Of a stretch of DNA of 64,000 nucleotides, positions 31,887-41,772 are shown piece after piece (positions within the stretch are counted from its first letter, which is position 1; each line of letters opens with the position of its first letter). Below the pieces are notes generated by a model that ran no database searches, was not told the DNA's origin, and worked only from the letters and a program-made list of their open reading frames with translations. The position numbers were made by a program, and so were the translations under genes. Source of the stretch: Cellulophaga sp. HaHa_2_95 (lineage in GTDB: Bacteria; Bacteroidota; Bacteroidia; Flavobacteriales; Flavobacteriaceae); the NCBI RefSeq assembly GCF_019278565.1, contig NZ_CP058988.1, positions 2,976,001 to 3,040,000 on the forward strand, in the 5' to 3' direction.

Positions 31887-34664
31887 ATGAAGAGCATTTT
31901 AGATGTAAATCCTAAAGAGAATATTATTATTAAAGGTGCCAAGTTGCACAATCTTAAGAATATAGATGTAGTTATCCCTAGAAACAAGCTTGTTGTTATA
32001 ACTGGTTTGTCTGGTTCTGGTAAATCTAGTCTAGCTTTTGATACCTTATATGCAGAGGGACAACGTAGGTATGTAGAAAGTCTTTCTTCGTATGCCCGAC
32101 AGTTTTTAGGAAAATTAGATAAACCTAAGGTTGATTATATAAAAGGTATAGCTCCCGCAATTGCCATTGAACAAAAAGTAAACTCTACGAACCCACGTTC
32201 TACAGTGGGTACTACTACAGAAATTTATGACTATCTAAAGTTAGTCTATGCAAGAATAGGGAAAACCATCTCCCCTATTTCTGGTCTAGAAGTAAAGAAG
32301 CATACCGTGACCGATGTAGTTAATTTTGTAAAAACATTTCCAGAAGGAACTAAATTACTTTTATTAGCTCCCATAAAAATACGCGAGGATAGAGATGCGC
32401 TGAAATCTCTACAGATTTTTTCACAACAAGGATATGCGCGTATTAAATACAAAGGAGAAGTAATCCGCATTGATGATACGATTACAGCAATTGACAAAGA
32501 ATTTAGTTTAGTGGTAGATCGTATCATCACTAAAGACGATGAAGATTTCTTAAATAGATTGGCAAATGCTGTTGATACAGCCTTTTTTGAAGGCAAAGGA
32601 GAATGTATTATAGAAAGTTTAGCTACAGGTGAAGAAACGCCTTTTAGTAATAAATTTGAATTGGATGGCATGAAGTTCTTAGAACCAAACGTACACCTAT
32701 TCAGTTTTAATAATCCGTATGGGGCATGTCCTACTTGTGAAGGCTATGGCGATGTTATTGGTATTGATGAAGATCTGGTAGTTCCGAATACCGCGCTATC
32801 GGTTTTTGAAAATGCCGTATTTCCTTGGAGAGGTGATAGTATGGGTTGGTACCGTGATCAATTAGTAAATAGCGCTTACAAGTTTGATTTTCCGATACAC
32901 AAGCCATGGTTTCAACTTACCGATGAGCAAAAACAATTGGTTTGGGACGGAAATAAACATTTTACAGGCATTAGTGATTTCTTTTTATCATTAGAAGAAA
33001 AGAGTTATAAAATTCAGAACCGCGTGATGTTATCGCGGTACCGAGGTAAAACAAGATGTACTACCTGCAAAGGCAAACGATTACGTAAAGAAACAGATTA
33101 TGTTAAGGTAGATGGTAAATCTATCTCAGATTTAGTAGAACAACCTATTGAAGATCTAATTACATTTTTTGATGCAATAACATTGAATGAGACTGATAAG
33201 AAAATTGCATCGCGTTTGTTAATTGAAATTAAAAGTAGATTAGGCTTCTTATATAAGGTAGGACTTACCTATTTAACCCTTAATAGAAAATCTAATACCT
33301 TATCTGGAGGAGAAAGTCAACGAATAAATTTAGCAACCTCTTTGGGGAGTAGTTTAGTGGGCTCTATGTACATCTTAGATGAACCTAGTATTGGATTACA
33401 TCCTAAGGATACAGAAAATTTAATTGATGTACTAAAATCACTTCGAGATTTAGGCAATACTGTCATCGTAGTAGAACATGATGAAGATATTATGAATGCT
33501 GCCGATGAAATTATTGATATTGGTCCTGAAGCAGGAACTCAAGGTGGCCATGTTGTTGCACATGGCACTATGAAAGATATTTTAAACTCTTCTTCGCTTA
33601 CTGCAGGTTACCTAAATGGTACCTTAGAAATAAAAGTTCCTGAAAAAAGAAGAACCTCAAAAAACTATATTGAGATTATTGGTGCCCGAGAAAACAACCT
33701 TAAAAATATAGATGTCACTTTTCCTTTAAACATGCTGACCGTAATTACCGGAGTCTCTGGAAGTGGAAAAAGCACCTTGATTAAAAAAATATTGTATCCT
33801 ATTATATTAAAGGAGATAGGTGGCTATGGTGAAAAAGCCGGACAGTTTACCGCTGTAAAAGGGAAATATAACGAAATAAAGCATGTAGAGTTTGTTGATC
33901 AAAACCCTATTGGTAGGTCTTCACGCTCTAACCCCGTTACCTATATAAAAGCTTATGATGATATCCGTGCATTATATGCAGCACAAAAACTGAGTAAACT
34001 TAGAAATTATCAAACAAAACATTTTTCATTCAATGTAGATGGTGGCCGCTGTGAGAAATGTAAAGGTGAGGGGGAAATTACGGTAGAGATGCAATTTATG
34101 GCGGATGTTCATTTAGAATGCGACACCTGTAAAGGAAAACGTTTTAAGAAAGAAGTACTTGAAGTAAAATTTGAAGATGCCAATATTGATGATGTCCTAA
34201 ACATGACTATAGACGATGCTTTAGCCTTCTTTGAAAAACATCAACAAACAAAAATATACAGAAAACTAAAACCTTTGCAAGATGTTGGTTTAGGGTATGT
34301 AACCTTAGGGCAATCTTCTTCTACCTTATCTGGAGGAGAAGCACAACGAATTAAACTAGCCTCTTTCTTAGTAAAAGGTACTACCAAAGAAAAAGCACTC
34401 TTTATTTTTGATGAACCTACCACAGGGCTCCATTTTCATGATATCAAGAAATTATTAAAATCGTTTAATGCATTAATTGATAAAGGACATTCTATTGTGG
34501 TTATTGAGCATAATATTGATTTAATCAAGTGTGCCGACTATATAATAGACCTAGGAATGGAAGGTGGTAGTAAAGGAGGAGCACTAATTGCTGCCGGAAC
34601 CCCTGAAGAAATTGCAAAGAATAAAATCTCTTATACAGCAAAGTATCTTAAAGAGAAACTATAA
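31887..34664 (+). CDS. uvrA: Excinuclease ABC subunit A
   Basis: 925 aa, standard length. Two ABC ATPase units: Walker [10 protein letters not shown] near residue 32 and GVSGSGKST near 628, signatures LSGGESQR and LSGGEAQR, Walker [13 protein letters not shown] and [12 protein letters not shown]. Zinc-finger Cys pairs are present at [24 protein letters not shown] and CDTCKGKR. It recognises DNA lesions with UvrB in nucleotide excision repair. The start at 31887 is set by the promoter box. It is divergent from the sigma factor, with a shared control region. Confidence 0.97.
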   Translation: MKSILDVNPKENIIIKGAKLHNLKNIDVVIPRNKLVVITGLSGSGKSSLAFDTLYAEGQRRYVESLSSYARQFLGKLDKPKVDYIKGIAPAIAIEQKVNSTNPRSTVGTTTEIYDYLKLVYARIGKTISPISGLEVKKHTVTDVVNFVKTFPEGTKLLLLAPIKIREDRDALKSLQIFSQQGYARIKYKGEVIRIDDTITAIDKEFSLVVDRIITKDDEDFLNRLANAVDTAFFEGKGECIIESLATGEETPFSNKFELDGMKFLEPNVHLFSFNNPYGACPTCEGYGDVIGIDEDLVVPNTALSVFENAVFPWRGDSMGWYRDQLVNSAYKFDFPIHKPWFQLTDEQKQLVWDGNKHFTGISDFFLSLEEKSYKIQNRVMLSRYRGKTRCTTCKGKRLRKETDYVKVDGKSISDLVEQPIEDLITFFDAITLNETDKKIASRLLIEIKSRLGFLYKVGLTYLTLNRKSNTLSGGESQRINLATSLGSSLVGSMYILDEPSIGLHPKDTENLIDVLKSLRDLGNTVIVVEHDEDIMNAADEIIDIGPEAGTQGGHVVAHGTMKDILNSSSLTAGYLNGTLEIKVPEKRRTSKNYIEIIGARENNLKNIDVTFPLNMLTVITGVSGSGKSTLIKKILYPIILKEIGGYGEKAGQFTAVKGKYNEIKHVEFVDQNPIGRSSRSNPVTYIKAYDDIRALYAAQKLSKLRNYQTKHFSFNVDGGRCEKCKGEGEITVEMQFMADVHLECDTCKGKRFKKEVLEVKFEDANIDDVLNMTIDDALAFFEKHQQTKIYRKLKPLQDVGLGYVTLGQSSSTLSGGEAQRIKLASFLVKGTTKEKALFIFDEPTTGLHFHDIKKLLKSFNALIDKGHSIVVIEHNIDLIKCADYIIDLGMEGGSKGGALIAAGTPEEIAKNKISYTAKYLKEKL

Positions 34665-34683
34665 ATGGTTTCTTTTAATTTTT

Positions 34684-34725
34684 AAAGAAGCGATGTTATC
34701 AATTTAGCATCGCTTCTTTCATTTT
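34684..34725 (+). terminator. uvrA terminator
   Basis: AAAGAAGCGATG and CATCGCTTCTTT pair perfectly around a 12-nt loop, followed by CATTTTAC. Between it and 34786 nothing else is recognised. Confidence 0.75.
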
Positions 34726-34786
34726 ACTTCCTATTGGTGAATCCCAAATTCACATAAACATCTGATAATCAGTTATATTTTATTTT

Positions 34787-34802
34787 TGGCACGCTGTTTG
34801 TA
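34787..34802 (+). promoter_or_regulatory. Sigma-54-like -24/-12 promoter
   Basis: TGGCAC, five bases, TTGTA: the -24 element is perfect and the -12 element has GT in place of GC, with exact 10-nt spacing. It lies 55 nt upstream of the Arg/Ser-rich protein gene. RpoN-dependent transcription would need an enhancer-binding activator, which is not in this window. Confidence 0.55.
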
Positions 34803-34856
34803 ATGTATTAACCGAACGCAAATAGTTGCTTTCATGAATTATTAAAACCTTATATC

Positions 34857-36074
34857 ATGAGAAATTTAATACTCCTTTTATCAGCTTTAGTTTTAAGCAC
34901 CTCAAGTGCCCTAGCTGTTAACACAGAAGATAAGGTTGCACCTCGCAATGCTTATACAAATACTAACTCTTTCATATTTGTTGAAAATGGCATTACGTTT
35001 TCAGTTTATCCTGATGGTGAGTTCGATTTTTATATCGATGAAAGAGCTGGTGTAAATGCTAATGTAAATATTGGTCGTACCAACATCACTTTTAATTCTG
35101 GTTATGACTACAATCCATATGTACAATACGATGATTACGGAGCTATTATTCAAGTAGAAAATGTTCCTGTGTATTATGATTATTACGGACGTGTAACTGA
35201 AATTGGCGAAGTAGCAATCAATTATAACAACAACAGAGTTGCTCGTGTAGGCGGAATGTATGTCTTTTATGACAATAGAGGATACTATAGTCACAATAGA
35301 GGATTTATCAATGTATACAACAGATCATATGTTTACCGTCCTTTTCACAGTTATTTTGCAAGACCTGCTATCGGATTCTGTTTAGTAAATACAAACCCTT
35401 ACAGAAGATATTATAGCCCAGTAAGATATACATATTACAATCCTTACCGTTACAACACTCGTAGAACTTACGCAGTAGTAGGTAGAGAGCATAGATATAA
35501 TAAAGTTCGTAACGAAAGAGCTAGAGTCTACAAAAATGACAGAAGAGTAGCGCAAAGAACTACAAATTCTAGAAGTTATAATTCTCCAAGATCGTCTAAA
35601 GGAACCGTGCGATCTAATTACAGAACTCCTTCGACAAGAAGCAATACACGAGGAGTAACAAATAGAACTAGTACAGTAAATAGAAAAGCAAATACAAGAG
35701 CTGATTATAGAACTCCTGCTAGAAGTAATAGTAAGAATGTAGCGACTAGATCTAATACAAGCTCTAGAAATGCTACTAATGTTAAAAGAGAAGTTAGTGT
35801 AACAAAAAATCCACGTTCTACCACGGTTACAAGAAGTACTACTTATAGAAGTCCTTCTAATAACAAAAGTAGTACACAAAGAACAACTACTTCTACTAGA
35901 AATAGCGGAGTGTCTTCAAGAAGTTCATCTTCTTCAAGAGCAACAAAAAGTACTCCTACAAGACAGAAAAGTGCAAGTACAAAAAGTACTTCAACTAGAA
36001 AATCTAGTAGTACTCCATCTAGAAGTACAAGATCAACAAGTACTTCTACAAGAAGCAGTAGATCAAGAAGTTAA
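34857..36074 (+). CDS. Secreted protein with a Tyr/Asn-rich body and long Arg/Ser/Thr-rich tail
   Basis: 405 aa. A signal peptide (to about residue 20, SSALA-V) is followed by a folded-looking region to about 210, rich in Tyr, Asn and Asp (PDGEFDFYIDERAGVNANV, VPVYYDYYGRVTEI). From about 215 to the end it is almost only R, S, T, K, N with many basic residues (for example TRSTSTSTRSSRSRS at the end). The tail is intrinsically disordered and strongly basic. It could bind DNA, polyanionic polysaccharide or cell-surface components. Related flavobacterial proteins are sometimes mislabelled as sperm basic proteins. It stands alone behind a sigma-54-like promoter. Confidence 0.75.
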   Translation: MRNLILLLSALVLSTSSALAVNTEDKVAPRNAYTNTNSFIFVENGITFSVYPDGEFDFYIDERAGVNANVNIGRTNITFNSGYDYNPYVQYDDYGAIIQVENVPVYYDYYGRVTEIGEVAINYNNNRVARVGGMYVFYDNRGYYSHNRGFINVYNRSYVYRPFHSYFARPAIGFCLVNTNPYRRYYSPVRYTYYNPYRYNTRRTYAVVGREHRYNKVRNERARVYKNDRRVAQRTTNSRSYNSPRSSKGTVRSNYRTPSTRSNTRGVTNRTSTVNRKANTRADYRTPARSNSKNVATRSNTSSRNATNVKREVSVTKNPRSTTVTRSTTYRSPSNNKSSTQRTTTSTRNSGVSSRSSSSSRATKSTPTRQKSASTKSTSTRKSSSTPSRSTRSTSTSTRSSRSRS

Positions 36075-36101
36075 AAATAGTTTTTTAGGTTGGTTAGTTG
36101 T

Positions 36102-36140
36102 TAACCCCGTAGTGAATACGTTCACTGCGGGGTTTATTTA
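36102..36140. terminator. Bidirectional terminator
   Basis: AACCCCGTAGTGAA and TTCACTGCGGGGTT pair with one G-T wobble around TACG. It overlaps the flippase stop on the minus strand. Confidence 0.75.
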
Positions 36141-37591
36141 TTTTTTAAATATGTGTCAAGTATTCCCGATACATCTTCTGATAGTTTAAAACGATATAAC
36201 ATCCAGATATAAATAATTACAATCGCTACACTTTTTATAAGAATACTAAGCATGGGATGAAAAGGAATGCTTATAGCGTAAAAGACACCTCCTAAGAGAC
36301 CTAATACTAGAAAAACTTTAAACATTGCTGCAGAAAAAGGAAGAATCCCAAATCGGATTTTTACGAATACAAGTTTTAGCGTATTGTAGATAAAAATTGC
36401 AGAAAATGATGCGATAGCCGCTCCTATTAACTCATATTCAGGGATCAGCCACATATTAAACAAGATCGTAATAATCGCTAAAAAAACACCTAAGATCAAA
36501 AGCATCTTATAGTAGTCTGAGTTGTATAAAATTGCATTATTATTACCTAGAACGGCATCATATACCTTTGCTAATCCTATCAAAAAAACCACAAGATATC
36601 CTTTACTATAATCATCAGATAAAAGCGTATATAAATCTGCAAGGTTTAAAATGATTAACAAATAAATTAATCCTGAAACAATAAACAAGGTCAAGGCACT
36701 TCTATGGTATAAATCTTTTAAAGCGCTATCATCTTTTTTGGTAAGGATTTCTGCCGTAAGTGGATAGACAATTTGATGCATAGCCCTCGATGGCACTGAA
36801 ATTACTGTAGCTATAAAAATTGCCACGCTGTAATAAGCTACATTTTCAATTTTAATAAATTGATTAATCATTACTTTATCTACTTCCAATAAAACTACAG
36901 CTGCAGAGCCCCCTAAAATAATTAAAGCACTATATTGAATAATTGTTTTGGTATTGGTTGGAAACTTAAAACTCAAAACTGGCATTCTTAGCTTGTAGGC
37001 ATAAATTTTCATGAGCAACATTCTCAAGAAGTAAAGACCTACTAAACATAACAGAAAAACATCCACAGAAATCCAATCAAAATATACCATGACCAGTAAC
37101 ACAGTTACTCCCAGACGCGTAAACACTTCCTTCAAAAAATTTCCAAAAATAGATTTCATTTGCACTTTTGCCCAAGCGTAAAAGATCTCAAAATATGCCA
37201 TAGACATTCCTATGATAAAAATATACCAGACATACCCTTTCACAATAGGGTTTTCGTCCGACAAAAAATTACCAATCGCATCATAAGCAAAATAAGATAC
37301 TAGTGCTAGCGGAAGCATCAAGAATAAAGGTAGGATAAGCATTAAAGTTAAAAACCCATTTTTATAGGTACTGTCTTTAAAGCCACTATAATATTTCACT
37401 AAAGTATTAGGAATACCAAAAGCCAACAACGGCATCAACACTGCCGATGCTGATAAAATAACACCCACTAATCCGTAATATTCATCGGTTAGAAAACGAG
37501 TATATAAAAATAGCGTATTTATAGCACCAATAGCAAAACCGATGTAAGTTATGATGGTATTATTAAGAGATTGCTTTAGTACGATTCCCAT
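36134..37591 (-). CDS. Wzx-like polysaccharide flippase
   Basis: 485 aa with about fourteen membrane segments and the polysaccharide-biosynthesis (MOP superfamily) layout: LNNTIITYIGFAIGAINTLF at the start, a GIPNTLVKYYSG block, and a central LEVDKVMINQF motif. It is predicted to flip lipid-linked glycan units across the inner membrane. Last gene of the YfhO/GT4/flippase operon; its start overlaps the GT4 stop by one base (TAATG). Confidence 0.85.
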   Translation of the reverse strand: MGIVLKQSLNNTIITYIGFAIGAINTLFLYTRFLTDEYYGLVGVILSASAVLMPLLAFGIPNTLVKYYSGFKDSTYKNGFLTLMLILPLFLMLPLALVSYFAYDAIGNFLSDENPIVKGYVWYIFIIGMSMAYFEIFYAWAKVQMKSIFGNFLKEVFTRLGVTVLLVMVYFDWISVDVFLLCLVGLYFLRMLLMKIYAYKLRMPVLSFKFPTNTKTIIQYSALIILGGSAAVVLLEVDKVMINQFIKIENVAYYSVAIFIATVISVPSRAMHQIVYPLTAEILTKKDDSALKDLYHRSALTLFIVSGLIYLLIILNLADLYTLLSDDYSKGYLVVFLIGLAKVYDAVLGNNNAILYNSDYYKMLLILGVFLAIITILFNMWLIPEYELIGAAIASFSAIFIYNTLKLVFVKIRFGILPFSAAMFKVFLVLGLLGGVFYAISIPFHPMLSILIKSVAIVIIYIWMLYRFKLSEDVSGILDTYLKNK

Positions 37592-38862
37592 TAAATAATT
37601 GCTGCTAATTTTCGAGTAAGTTCCCTCCTACTATATTTCTCAATATTAATGGAGTCTATTTCTAATCCTGAATGCTGATAGCGGTTAAACCATTTTAAAA
37701 GTAATTCTTTTAAACGTAAATCATCAATATACTCAAATGTTTGGCCTGCATTGGTGTCTTCTAAAATCGCAGAGACATCCCAATCTTTTGGGCCAATTGC
37801 CAATATAGGTCTCTTTGCGGCCAGATATTCAAAAAGTTTACCCGGAATAATACCCTGTGTTTCTTTAGCATTAATTTCTGTTAGCAACAAGACCTGAGAC
37901 TGTTTCTGCAATTGTAGTGCTGCATCATGAGAAACATACCCTACTAAATCTACAAAAGGTCTCAACTTATAAGCGTATATCGTTTCTAAGACATCTTTGC
38001 TCACAACGCCGACTAACTTAAGTTTAAAAATCTTTTTAAACACTATGTTTTCTGATATAATTTCAGAAAGGACGCGCCATAAATTTTCAGGATTTCTACC
38101 GGTTAATAAAGAGCCTATATGCACCATAGTAAACTCTTTATCCAAGGGTTGTTCCGCAGTATGATAATCATCAAAACCGTTGGTAATTACTGAAATTGGT
38201 TGCTGAGTAAGTGCCTGAAATTCGCTTTTAGTACTTGGACTAGTTACAATTACATGATCCGCAACATTCAAAACCCTCTTCTCTAAAAATTTATGTTTCC
38301 TTTTAGCCCCTTCAGTTAACCTAAGTTTTTTATGATATCCTATCGTGGTCCATGGATCTCTAAAATCTGCAAGCCAAGTAACCCCTGTTTTTTCTTTCAA
38401 CCTTAAACCAATAAGGTGCACACTGTGCGGTGGACCTGTAGTAATAACGGTATCAATGGCTTCTTGTTGTAGTATATTCGCAATAGCCTTTACAGAAGGT
38501 TTTATCCAATATTTTCGAGCATCCGGAATAAATAAATTTCCTCGAATCCACAGTAAAATTTTTTCTAAAGTAGATTGATTTTTCGTTTGGATAATTCCTG
38601 AACTGATTCTTTTTGTTTTCTTACTAGACAGAAAGCTGGCCAGTTGGTATGGCTCAAAAATAGTTTGGTGTATAATTTTTATTCCTTCTGGCACTTCTTT
38701 TAAGAAAGCGGCATCCGTAATCGGGTAATTAGGATTTTCTGGAATATAAACTACTGGCTCAATATTAAAATCTCTCAAATATTTCACAAATTTTAACCAT
38801 CGCTGTACCCCAGGACCGCCCGCTGGTGGCCAGTAGTACGTGACAATTAAAACCTTCTTCAT
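37591..38862 (-). CDS. GT4 family glycosyltransferase
   Basis: 423 aa, GT-B fold. VTYYWPPAGGPGVQRWLKF near the N-terminus is the GT4 glycine-rich entry loop; FTMVHIGSLLTGRNPENL and LVGYVSHDAALQLQ followed by GIIPGKLFEYLAAKRPILA (with the sugar-nucleotide-binding Glu) form the C-terminal domain. It transfers a sugar to an envelope glycan on the cytoplasmic side. One-base overlaps with the genes on both sides imply tight co-expression. Confidence 0.9.
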   Translation of the reverse strand: MKKVLIVTYYWPPAGGPGVQRWLKFVKYLRDFNIEPVVYIPENPNYPITDAAFLKEVPEGIKIIHQTIFEPYQLASFLSSKKTKRISSGIIQTKNQSTLEKILLWIRGNLFIPDARKYWIKPSVKAIANILQQEAIDTVITTGPPHSVHLIGLRLKEKTGVTWLADFRDPWTTIGYHKKLRLTEGAKRKHKFLEKRVLNVADHVIVTSPSTKSEFQALTQQPISVITNGFDDYHTAEQPLDKEFTMVHIGSLLTGRNPENLWRVLSEIISENIVFKKIFKLKLVGVVSKDVLETIYAYKLRPFVDLVGYVSHDAALQLQKQSQVLLLTEINAKETQGIIPGKLFEYLAAKRPILAIGPKDWDVSAILEDTNAGQTFEYIDDLRLKELLLKWFNRYQHSGLEIDSINIEKYSRRELTRKLAAII

Positions 38863-41294
38863 TAGGCTTCTTCTTTTTTACGATTCTTTGCTATAGTAAA
38901 CCCAATCGCTGCCAAAATTAATAAAGCTAAAATTCCCGAGCTAATAGCAACAATAGTAGATCCTTTTTTAATCACTTCTGGCTCAAATTTAAATACAATC
39001 TCATGCTTTCCTGCAGGAACCACTAATCCTCTTAGAGCATAATCAACACACATATGCGGAGTTAAGGTGCCATCTATGTAAGCATTCCAACCTTTTTCAT
39101 AATACATTTCAGAAAAAACAGCAAAACCTTTGTTCGCATTATCAGAAGTATACGTTAGCTTATTAGGTAAATAACTGTTTAACTTTATAGTCGCAAGGGA
39201 ATCTTTCTTAAACTGAAATTCTGTTAAGCTAGGAAATTTGTTGTTATTGATAACTGCCTTATTTTTTGTATCCAGATCTTTAAGGGCTAAAATTTCCTCC
39301 GAACTTGAATCCACCTTCTCTAAAGTAGAAATAAACCAAGCATTGCCATTTGCATCCGGATTCAATGCAGGAAAACTTCCCTTTTCATCTTGCTGAATAA
39401 TATACTTAACATTAAGCATATTAAACACGTTTAAATTACCTGCATAGATATGAAAATCAAATAAATCTTGAATTTTTGCAGGTTTAGCGGCGTGATAGCC
39501 TCCTATAGATTGGTGATAATACGAAGTACTAGCTCCATTTAAACCTTCTGCCGGATTGTAAACTCTAAAAATTCCTTCGTCTTGATTAATTTGCTTGTCT
39601 ATGTCCGTTTCTGGAAACGGAGCAATCATAGCACGTTGACGTACAAAATCATCATCATTAACATACCGTTTTGCTACACCCACCAAATCAAAAAGAATTA
39701 AAAGTCCTATTAACACTACAAAGGCATTCTTGTTTAATCTTTCTTTTATAAAAAACCATAGCACTGTTGCAGCAAGAAATACAAACAATAAGGAACGTAA
39801 GGTGTCATTGGTATAGACTGCTTCTCTATCCAAACGAATCATAGTCATTAATTCATTCCCATAATTTTTCTCTAAATACGGATCACTAGCTCCCTCAAAG
39901 TAAAACAAATTTTTGCTCAATAGCAGTATTATTCCTAAACCAATACTGATAATAAAGCTAATTTTAAGTGCCGTGATTTTCCTCACTTTATCTACCCTAC
40001 TATCTAAAAGTGCGTTTAACGCTAAAATGGATAAAATAGGAACACATAATTCTAAAATTACTTGAATGGAAGAAACAGCTCTAAACTTATCATATAATGG
40101 AAAGTAATCAATCATTAAATCCGTCAAGAAACTAAAATTCTTACCCCATGAAAGCAGGAGTGACATGATAACGCCACCAAGCAACCACCATTTTATATTG
40201 GATTTTACTAAAAATAACCCTAGAAAAAATAAAAAGAAGAGTACCGCTCCTATATAAGCTGGAGCAGAGGTACCAGGTTGATCTCCCCAATATAATGGCA
40301 TTCCTTTACTAAATTCTAAAGCTTGTGAAGGCGATATGTTACGTTCTACTAGAAAATCATACGTGTTAGAACTATCTCCTAAATCTTCTGAATTAGAACC
40401 TCCAAAAAGTCTCGGTACAAAAAGATTTAAAGATTCTGTAATACCATAACTATATTGAGTAATATATTCTTTACTTAAACCACCTGTACTTTCTTTTGGA
40501 GTGCCATCAGGGTTTATGGTTAAACTGCTTTTACCACGGGTACTCCAATCGGCATATTCTTTCGTGGCCATCAAACTAGTAGCATTGGTTGCTATCCCTA
40601 AAACAACGGCTATTAGCAGAATACCAACTGCCGTAAAAAAGTGTTTTAATTCTTTCTTTCGGATGGCATCTATTAAATAAACAACCCCTAGGATTAACAC
40701 CAAGAGCATAAAATAATACGTCATCTGGTAATGGTTGGCATTTATTTCTAATGCCATTGCTATAGCAGCTAAAATAAAGCCCCCAACATATTTTTTCTGA
40801 AACACTAAGACAATACCTCCTAAAAGCATTGGTAAATAAGCAATAGCATGTGCTTTTGCATTATGACCTACTCCTAAAATTATAATTAAGTAGGTGGAAA
40901 AACCAAAAGCAAGAGCGCCCAAAACAGCGAGTCTATAATCTACTTTTAGACAACTTAATAATATGTAAAAACCCAAAAGATAGAGAAATAAATAATCTGC
41001 AGGTCTAGGCAAAAAGCGTAAAGCTAAATCTACTTGCTTCACAAAATTATGAGGATAATGAGCTCCTAATTGATACGTAGGCATCCCTCCAAAGGCACTA
41101 TTAGTCCAATAAGGCTCTTCTCCTGTTTTTTGTTTAAAATCTGTTTGCTCTTTTGCCATACCCGTATACTGGGCAATATCTGACTGAAAAATGACCTTAC
41201 CCTGTAAAACTGGTGTAAAGTAAGCAATAGCAGCAAAAACAAAAATGGCAATGGCAAAAAAATGAATTAAAAAAGCTCTAAGATTACTTTTCAT
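38862..41294 (-). CDS. YfhO family membrane protein
   Basis: 810 aa. About fourteen hydrophobic segments occupy residues 10-540 and a final one lies near 780-800. The YfhO pattern is seen in YTGMAKEQTDFKQKTGEEPYW, AFGGMPTYQLG and a late periplasmic part with FAVFSEMYYEKGWNAYIDG. YfhO proteins have been linked to glycosylation of envelope polymers in Firmicutes; in flavobacteria the target is unknown. It is the first gene of the operon with a GT4 transferase and flippase, supporting an envelope glycan role. Confidence 0.88.
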   Translation of the reverse strand: MKSNLRAFLIHFFAIAIFVFAAIAYFTPVLQGKVIFQSDIAQYTGMAKEQTDFKQKTGEEPYWTNSAFGGMPTYQLGAHYPHNFVKQVDLALRFLPRPADYLFLYLLGFYILLSCLKVDYRLAVLGALAFGFSTYLIIILGVGHNAKAHAIAYLPMLLGGIVLVFQKKYVGGFILAAIAMALEINANHYQMTYYFMLLVLILGVVYLIDAIRKKELKHFFTAVGILLIAVVLGIATNATSLMATKEYADWSTRGKSSLTINPDGTPKESTGGLSKEYITQYSYGITESLNLFVPRLFGGSNSEDLGDSSNTYDFLVERNISPSQALEFSKGMPLYWGDQPGTSAPAYIGAVLFFLFFLGLFLVKSNIKWWLLGGVIMSLLLSWGKNFSFLTDLMIDYFPLYDKFRAVSSIQVILELCVPILSILALNALLDSRVDKVRKITALKISFIISIGLGIILLLSKNLFYFEGASDPYLEKNYGNELMTMIRLDREAVYTNDTLRSLLFVFLAATVLWFFIKERLNKNAFVVLIGLLILFDLVGVAKRYVNDDDFVRQRAMIAPFPETDIDKQINQDEGIFRVYNPAEGLNGASTSYYHQSIGGYHAAKPAKIQDLFDFHIYAGNLNVFNMLNVKYIIQQDEKGSFPALNPDANGNAWFISTLEKVDSSSEEILALKDLDTKNKAVINNNKFPSLTEFQFKKDSLATIKLNSYLPNKLTYTSDNANKGFAVFSEMYYEKGWNAYIDGTLTPHMCVDYALRGLVVPAGKHEIVFKFEPEVIKKGSTIVAISSGILALLILAAIGFTIAKNRKKEEA

Positions 41295-41393
41295 TTATAA
41301 GACTGTTTTCAAGGAAATATAGGGCCAAATTAAAGAATTAAAAATCTTTAGATGCACTACGGTATCTTGGTTGGTTGTTTAAAAAGAGGGAAA

Positions 41394-41660
41394 TTAATCA
41401 ATTTCTTCAAAATCTATGTATTCTCCAACTTTTTTTGAAGAATTAGATTTTCTTGTAGTAGTATTTTCTATAATCACATCACCTTCTTCCGTGCTATTTT
41501 GAGATGGTTGTTGCGTATTAAAACCCTGAAATTTTTCTCTAAAATGTTGTTCTGCTTTTTTGCCCGCATAATTCAATATTTTAGGCGCAAATAATTTTAT
41601 TAATATTTTAAATAAATAATATACTAATAGTATGATTAATATCGTTTTTAAGAAAGCCAT
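41394..41660 (-). CDS. DUF4834-like small membrane protein
   Basis: 88 aa from the ATG at 41660 (AFLKTILIILLVYYLFKILIK start, one membrane helix); a longer frame adds 15 residues without hydrophobic or homologous features. The remainder is a short, polar cytoplasmic tail ending VGEYIDFEEID, resembling flavobacterial DUF4834 proteins. Function unknown. It lies 99 bases upstream of the YfhO gene on the same strand. Confidence 0.7.
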   Translation of the reverse strand: MAFLKTILIILLVYYLFKILIKLFAPKILNYAGKKAEQHFREKFQGFNTQQPSQNSTEEGDVIIENTTTRKSNSSKKVGEYIDFEEID

Positions 41661-41772
41661 ATTGTTCAAATAATTAATATCAAAAATACAATTATCAATC
41701 CGCATTATGGCGATGAAAATCTTAAAATATTAATAAAACCGTTGCATACCGTACGTCACAGAACTTTATATC

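Noticed and set aside
32246..32671. 141-codon frame opposite uvrA
   Set aside because: Lies wholly inside a well supported essential gene.
35382..35879. 165-codon open frame on the minus strand
   Set aside because: Complement of the Arg/Ser-rich tail; composition is an artefact of that low-complexity coding.
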